A stretch of DNA of 64,000 bases from Pseudomonas agarici (lineage in GTDB: Bacteria; Pseudomonadota; Gammaproteobacteria; Pseudomonadales; Pseudomonadaceae). Positions 61,067-64,000 of the stretch are shown piece after piece. Every line of letters starts with the position of its first letter. Positions within the stretch are counted from its first letter, which is position 1. The stretch spans positions 1 to 64,000 of the forward strand of contig NZ_FOAR01000011.1 of the NCBI RefSeq assembly GCF_900109755.1, given 5' to 3'. A program made the position numbers and the translations under genes. A model generated the notes under the pieces. That model did not search any database, was not told the DNA's origin, and worked only from the letters and a program-made list of their open reading frames with translations.

Positions 61067-61330
61067 TTATACGGCTTGCTGTCTAGCGCAGCGATGCGTG
61101 GCTATCCAGCAGGCGACTTCTTTGGACAGGGCGAAAAAGCCTCGACGATTAGGCACTTCAAAAAGTGGCACTTCGATAGTTCCACGCTGCTTGGCTTTTC
61201 GGAACGCGTCATACGAGGCGTATCCCAGCTCTCTCCACAACGCACTGCCTCCCACCATCAGGCCATATCGATCTTTGAGATCAAGCTCTAATTCGGATGC
61301 CAGGTTGTGGATTTCAAGAGGCTCGCGCAT
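61067..61330 (-). CDS. Passenger gene 1: small putative DNA-binding protein
   Basis: The 87-aa protein shows a likely helix-turn-helix (ALWRELGYASYDAFRKAKQR) followed by a beta-wing (PLFEVPNRRGFFALSKEVACWI), similar in outline to AlpA/excisionase proteins. It is divergent from passenger gene 2, with about 110 nt between their starts. A role in regulating the element is possible but unproven. Confidence 0.55.
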   Translation of the reverse strand: MREPLEIHNLASELELDLKDRYGLMVGGSALWRELGYASYDAFRKAKQRGTIEVPLFEVPNRRGFFALSKEVACWIATHRCARQQAV

Positions 61331-61442
61331 CGCACTTAATGTCCGGTTTGGTCACAGTTAATAGTAATAAACGACGTTCTTGCACTCCAGCCGTAAGGCT
61401 TCTACATTTTTTACGGTACAAACATTAGCTGGAAATTTGTAA

Positions 61443-62483
61443 GTGACTGACTTCAAACGAATTGCGAAAATTTATTCGGATTTCGCAGATAATGTGCGCG
61501 AACAAGTACCGGAAAATACCAACCCCCGCAGTAACACTGTGGAAATGCTCGCCGTGGGCTATTGGTTCGAGGGGCTGAGGCAGCGGACAGGTCTCAAAAC
61601 GGCCTACGCGCTTGAGCTGCATTTCGAAGCGGATTCGTTTCGAAGGAATAGCAATGGCACGATTCGGCATTACCGAAGCAAGTGGTCAAGGTACGAGCAA
61701 AAAACGGTATCGCCCAAGGCCAAGACCTTGGCCAAGGTAGAGCTTCAGGCACCGGGATCTTCTCGCGATCTGAATCATCCGTTATGGACACTGCTCAAGC
61801 TAAGCATCAAGCAAGAGGAAATCGATTTCGACCATTTTTTTGGAACGTTGAATGCCGAAGTACAGGGGGTGTTGTTCCGAACCGCCAGCGACACGGCGTG
61901 GGGCAATTTACAGCGCGAATTGGTCACTCAAAACCTGCTAGAAAAGCTTGAGCGCAGGGCGAGTTTAGATAGCCTAGCGGCGCTGGTAGCCATAGTGATG
62001 GAAGCAGATCAGATGGGCCGTCGTGCCTTGGCTATCAAAGCAGCAGATTCGTTGCACAAAGTGCTTTTGATGCTCGCCATGGAGCTACAAGCACGCGGGG
62101 TCGCAGTGGTCTTGATCGACTGGCTAGTCTTCAATGTGTTGCCCCTTGGTGTACCTGCCCATTTAGAGGTTTGGATGAGTAGCACTGACTACATTCACGC
62201 GTCAGCTCATCTGAACGCCATGGTCTTCCATCATCCGGAACGACGTGGAAAGAGCCTTCCTTGGAAGCTACGCACCAGATTGATGTGCAAGCTTCTAGCC
62301 GGCGATATGGGATTGGACGTCATGTACGCGATGCGTCCGCAGTTTGCCTTGCGAGACGACGTCGGCGAGATCGCGGGGGACTTAGTGAAAGAGTTCCACA
62401 AAACGTCAGCACTCAGAACCTGGGGATGGATGTGCATCGTTGACGGCGAGCCTCAAAAGGTGCCACCCACATCGCTTTTTTAG
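61443..62483 (+). CDS. Passenger gene 2: 346-aa protein of unknown function
   Basis: The GTG at 61443 begins a 346-aa frame that ends 25 nt before end array C. The sequence is helical throughout, with regular Lys/Glu-rich segments (about 100-200) and a hydrophobic stretch near 205-235 (LLMLAMELQARGVAVVLIDW). No motif or family is recognised. Its position inside the element, pointing toward the istA-proximal end, suggests a conserved passenger or a transposition accessory factor. Confidence 0.6.
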   Translation: MTDFKRIAKIYSDFADNVREQVPENTNPRSNTVEMLAVGYWFEGLRQRTGLKTAYALELHFEADSFRRNSNGTIRHYRSKWSRYEQKTVSPKAKTLAKVELQAPGSSRDLNHPLWTLLKLSIKQEEIDFDHFFGTLNAEVQGVLFRTASDTAWGNLQRELVTQNLLEKLERRASLDSLAALVAIVMEADQMGRRALAIKAADSLHKVLLMLAMELQARGVAVVLIDWLVFNVLPLGVPAHLEVWMSSTDYIHASAHLNAMVFHHPERRGKSLPWKLRTRLMCKLLAGDMGLDVMYAMRPQFALRDDVGEIAGDLVKEFHKTSALRTWGWMCIVDGEPQKVPPTSLF

Positions 62484-62507
62484 CTTTCCACCACTGCGTG
62501 CTTTGGG

Positions 62508-62603
62508 TGGTCAAATCCAATGCAAACGGCTGGTCAAATCCGATGCAAACAGGTGGTCAAGTGGAATGCAAACGCTTGGTCAAGTGAGGTGCAATTTCCC
62601 ACA
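62508..62603 (-). repeat. IS21-like end: array C of four 18-bp repeats
   Basis: Read on the minus strand, the tip TGTGGGAAATTGCA is followed by four copies of TTGCAY-N5-TTGACCA. The tip matches array A (TGTGCGTAATTGCA), not array B. Confidence 0.85.
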
Positions 62604-62880
62604 GTGGTCCCCCGGCAAAAAACCGATCAGCCAGCCTAACCATTTGAGTAGCGGGATTTCTAATGCAACTCATCGTCGTCATCTGCTACACATTCATTGC
62701 TCGCGCCCTTTCGCTGGCCCGGAGAGTCGTCATTTGCCCACCATGTGTTGTCACTGTGCGCACCTGGCGGATACCTTCTGATGCTCAGTTGTCATCTACT
62801 GTCGTTCTCCCGCTGCCGCCATGGACATTGCGAACTGTGGAGACCCTGTATCCATAGAGCGGCAGCGACGACACCTACTC

Positions 62881-63081
62881 ACGACACCCCTTCACAACGC
62901 CAATTATCTTGTACAAAGCTCGTAAAAGACCTGAAACCCAGTATTCATGCGGGTTACAGAGACAACACCCCTTCACGACACCCCTTCACAACGCCAATTA
63001 TCTTGTACAAAGCTCGTGAAAGATCTGAAACCCAGTATTCATGCGGGTTACAGAGACAACACCCCTTCACGACACCCCTTC
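62881..63081. repeat. 94-bp tandem duplication
   Basis: Two complete 94-bp units (starting ACGACACCCCTTCACAACGC at 62881 and 62975) differ at two positions, and a third unit is cut after 13 nt. Each contains the palindrome TTGTACAA. No reading frame continues through it. The interval 62604-63325 otherwise shows no gene I can support. Confidence 0.9.
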
Positions 63082-63325
63082 GCTCAGATCGGCAGATCAC
63101 TCTATGGGAGGTGAACCGTCAGACTCCCATAAGTAATAGATGGGAAGTGAGCATGTTTTTTTTGAAACGTGTCGCGGAGCGGATATGAGCGGTGCTCTGG
63201 TCGCTTTGGAATTTAGTCACCCAAGAGCCGACGGAACGCATTTCAGGAGGATAAAAACCTTGGGATTGGCATGGCAGATGAGAAGCTGTATTCAGTGCAA
63301 ATTTTCAGCCCAGAAGGAGCAAGAC

Positions 63326-63445
63326 ATGGACTCGATTGAGCTACTGGTTTATGCGGTCATCGGCGTGGTCGGCACGCTGGGAGTGGCTGCGGTGATTGGC
63401 TACAAGGTCGCAGATCATCTCGATAAGAAGCATCACACCGACTGA
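63326..63445 (+). CDS. 39-aa single-pass membrane protein
   Basis: ATG at 63326 follows AAGGAGC with good spacing. The product has one membrane segment (about 5-28, LLVYAVIGVVGTLGVAAVIG) and a short basic, His-containing tail (DHLDKKHH). The long frame from 63140 has no such site and is not favoured. Small proteins of this type occur near the ends of pseudomonad islands; the function is not known. Confidence 0.55.
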   Translation: MDSIELLVYAVIGVVGTLGVAAVIGYKVADHLDKKHHTD

Positions 63446-63542
63446 TTTCTCAGCACATCGGCAGATGCGCATGGTGGTGGCTTGGGATTCGCCAGTGCTC
63501 GGGTAACGTTCAGGCATGTGCCAAGTCCAGCAGGTTCACGTC

Positions 63543-63887
63543 ATGAGCAAAGTTAAGTGCCAGTGCTGCAAGAAGATGATGGTTCCAAAGGTGGTCACTA
63601 GCGTGCCGTTCTACATCAATGGAATACCCGTGGGCGGCCGTGACCCGGAGTCGTCCGTATGCCCCTTCTGTCTGTCGCAGAAGTGGATGCTCACCGAACA
63701 TCAGGCTCTGGCTGCCGGCAAGGCCAATGCTGAGTACCACGGCATCATGGTACTTGCCTTGGTGAATATCGTTGCGTTCGCCCGTTTAGGCGAACTGGCG
63801 GGCGGTATGAGGCTTGCGGTGTCTGTCGCAAGCTTTCTCCTGCGCGCCAGAATTATCAGGGTATTGCTACGGCACCTGGGCCGTTAG
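63543..63887 (+). CDS. Zinc-ribbon and membrane-segment protein, function unknown
   Basis: The start MSKVKCQCCKKMMVPKVV gives 114 aa. Two Cys pairs (CQCC and CPFC) about 40 residues apart form a likely zinc ribbon, followed by a hydrophobic segment (about 65-90) and a basic C-terminus with RARIIRVLLRHLGR. It resembles hypothetical island proteins from Pseudomonas. The last 113 bases of the window (63888-64000) show no gene. Confidence 0.55.
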   Translation: MSKVKCQCCKKMMVPKVVTSVPFYINGIPVGGRDPESSVCPFCLSQKWMLTEHQALAAGKANAEYHGIMVLALVNIVAFARLGELAGGMRLAVSVASFLLRARIIRVLLRHLGR

Positions 63888-64000
63888 ACGAGCCAGCACA
63901 TTCCAGGCGACCGGAATGCTACCCAGGCGGCGAATACAGCCTGGTTAGAATTCGTAAAGGATGTCACTGCTGCTCGACAGTGCGCAAAACTGCCTCGCTA

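Larger units (their letters stand above)
58451..62603. mobile_element. IS21-family element with two passenger genes
   Basis: The element contains istB and istA (minus strand) and is bounded by inverted arrays of an 18-bp repeat (three copies at B, four at C), as in IS21, where multiple transposase sites lie at the ends. It is longer than a normal IS21 (about 2.5 kb) because 1.6 kb with two extra genes lies between istA and the istA-proximal end. No target-site duplication was seen in the flanks. Transposase catalytic residues are intact. Confidence 0.8.

Noticed and set aside
62663..62857. 64-codon frame after the IS21 end
   Set aside because: It has no ribosome binding site, an unusual composition and no recognisable similarity. 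It may be chance.
62881..63081. CRISPR array
   Set aside because: The repeated unit is 94 bp with no distinct spacers, there are only two full copies, and no cas gene is present.
63140..63445. 101-codon version of the small membrane protein
   Set aside because: The upstream part looks random, and the ATG at 63326 has a clear ribosome binding site, so the short form is preferred.

Overview
The window reads as a chromosomal segment of a fluorescent-group Pseudomonas. The housekeeping order (pnp-rpsO-truB-rbfA-infB-nusA-rimP, tRNA-fMet, tRNA-Leu, secG-tpiA-glmM-folP-ftsH-rlmE / yhbY / greA-carB-carA-dapB-dnaJ-dnaK-grpE / recN / fur / bamE / rnfH-like-ratA / smpB / lldR-lldPDE / ssrA) and the protein sequences are typically pseudomonad. 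This core occupies about 1-37.6 kb, mostly on the minus strand. It covers RNA decay, ribosome assembly and translation initiation, transcription factors, Sec export, cell-wall and folate precursors, carbamoyl phosphate, the Hsp70 system under two sigma-32-type promoters, SOS-controlled recN, iron control, trans-translation and lactate use. Two 163-bp hairpin-forming elements with terminal inverted repeats sit between core genes. The lactate permease gene lldP is reduced to a stub, although its regulator, a 37-bp palindromic operator and both lactate dehydrogenases remain.

At 37,589 the core ends exactly at the 3' CCA of the tmRNA gene ssrA, a common integration site, and accessory DNA runs to the end of the window. 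The first module (37.6-40.2 kb) is a decayed prophage or island fragment: a PrtN-AlpA fusion regulator, a frameshifted small gene, an AT-rich cysteine-pair protein and a broken cell-wall hydrolase. A second sequence resembling the ssrA-proximal flank (40.16-40.27 kb) suggests tandem integration. The second module holds an AlpA-like regulator and a DUF3987 replication-type protein, followed by a defence block with Mrr and a complete type I restriction-modification system (hsdM-hsdS-hsdR).

From about 50 to 58 kb lies the most interesting block. It has metR, a probable 14-codon stub of metE, queH, a MetF-MetV-like fusion, a small unknown ORF, a DUF1852/MesX protein, a core methionine synthase lacking the folate half (MesD type), a flavin reductase, and cbtBA cobalt-uptake genes behind a cobalamin riboswitch. 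QueH and MesD are both cobalamin-independent replacements for cobalamin-dependent enzymes (QueG, MetH), so the block can be read as a cobalamin-sparing cassette that replaced metE.

Arrays of an 18-bp repeat (TTGCAY-N5-TTGACCA) occur at 50.05-50.12, 58.45-58.51 and, inverted, 62.51-62.60 kb. The last two bound an IS21-family element (istA, istB) with two unusual passenger genes. The first and last share the same tip sequence and bracket the entire cobalamin-sparing block, so it may have moved as one 12.55-kb unit. The final 1.4 kb has a 94-bp tandem duplication and two small membrane-protein genes. No integrase and no far attachment site are in the window, so the island continues beyond it.
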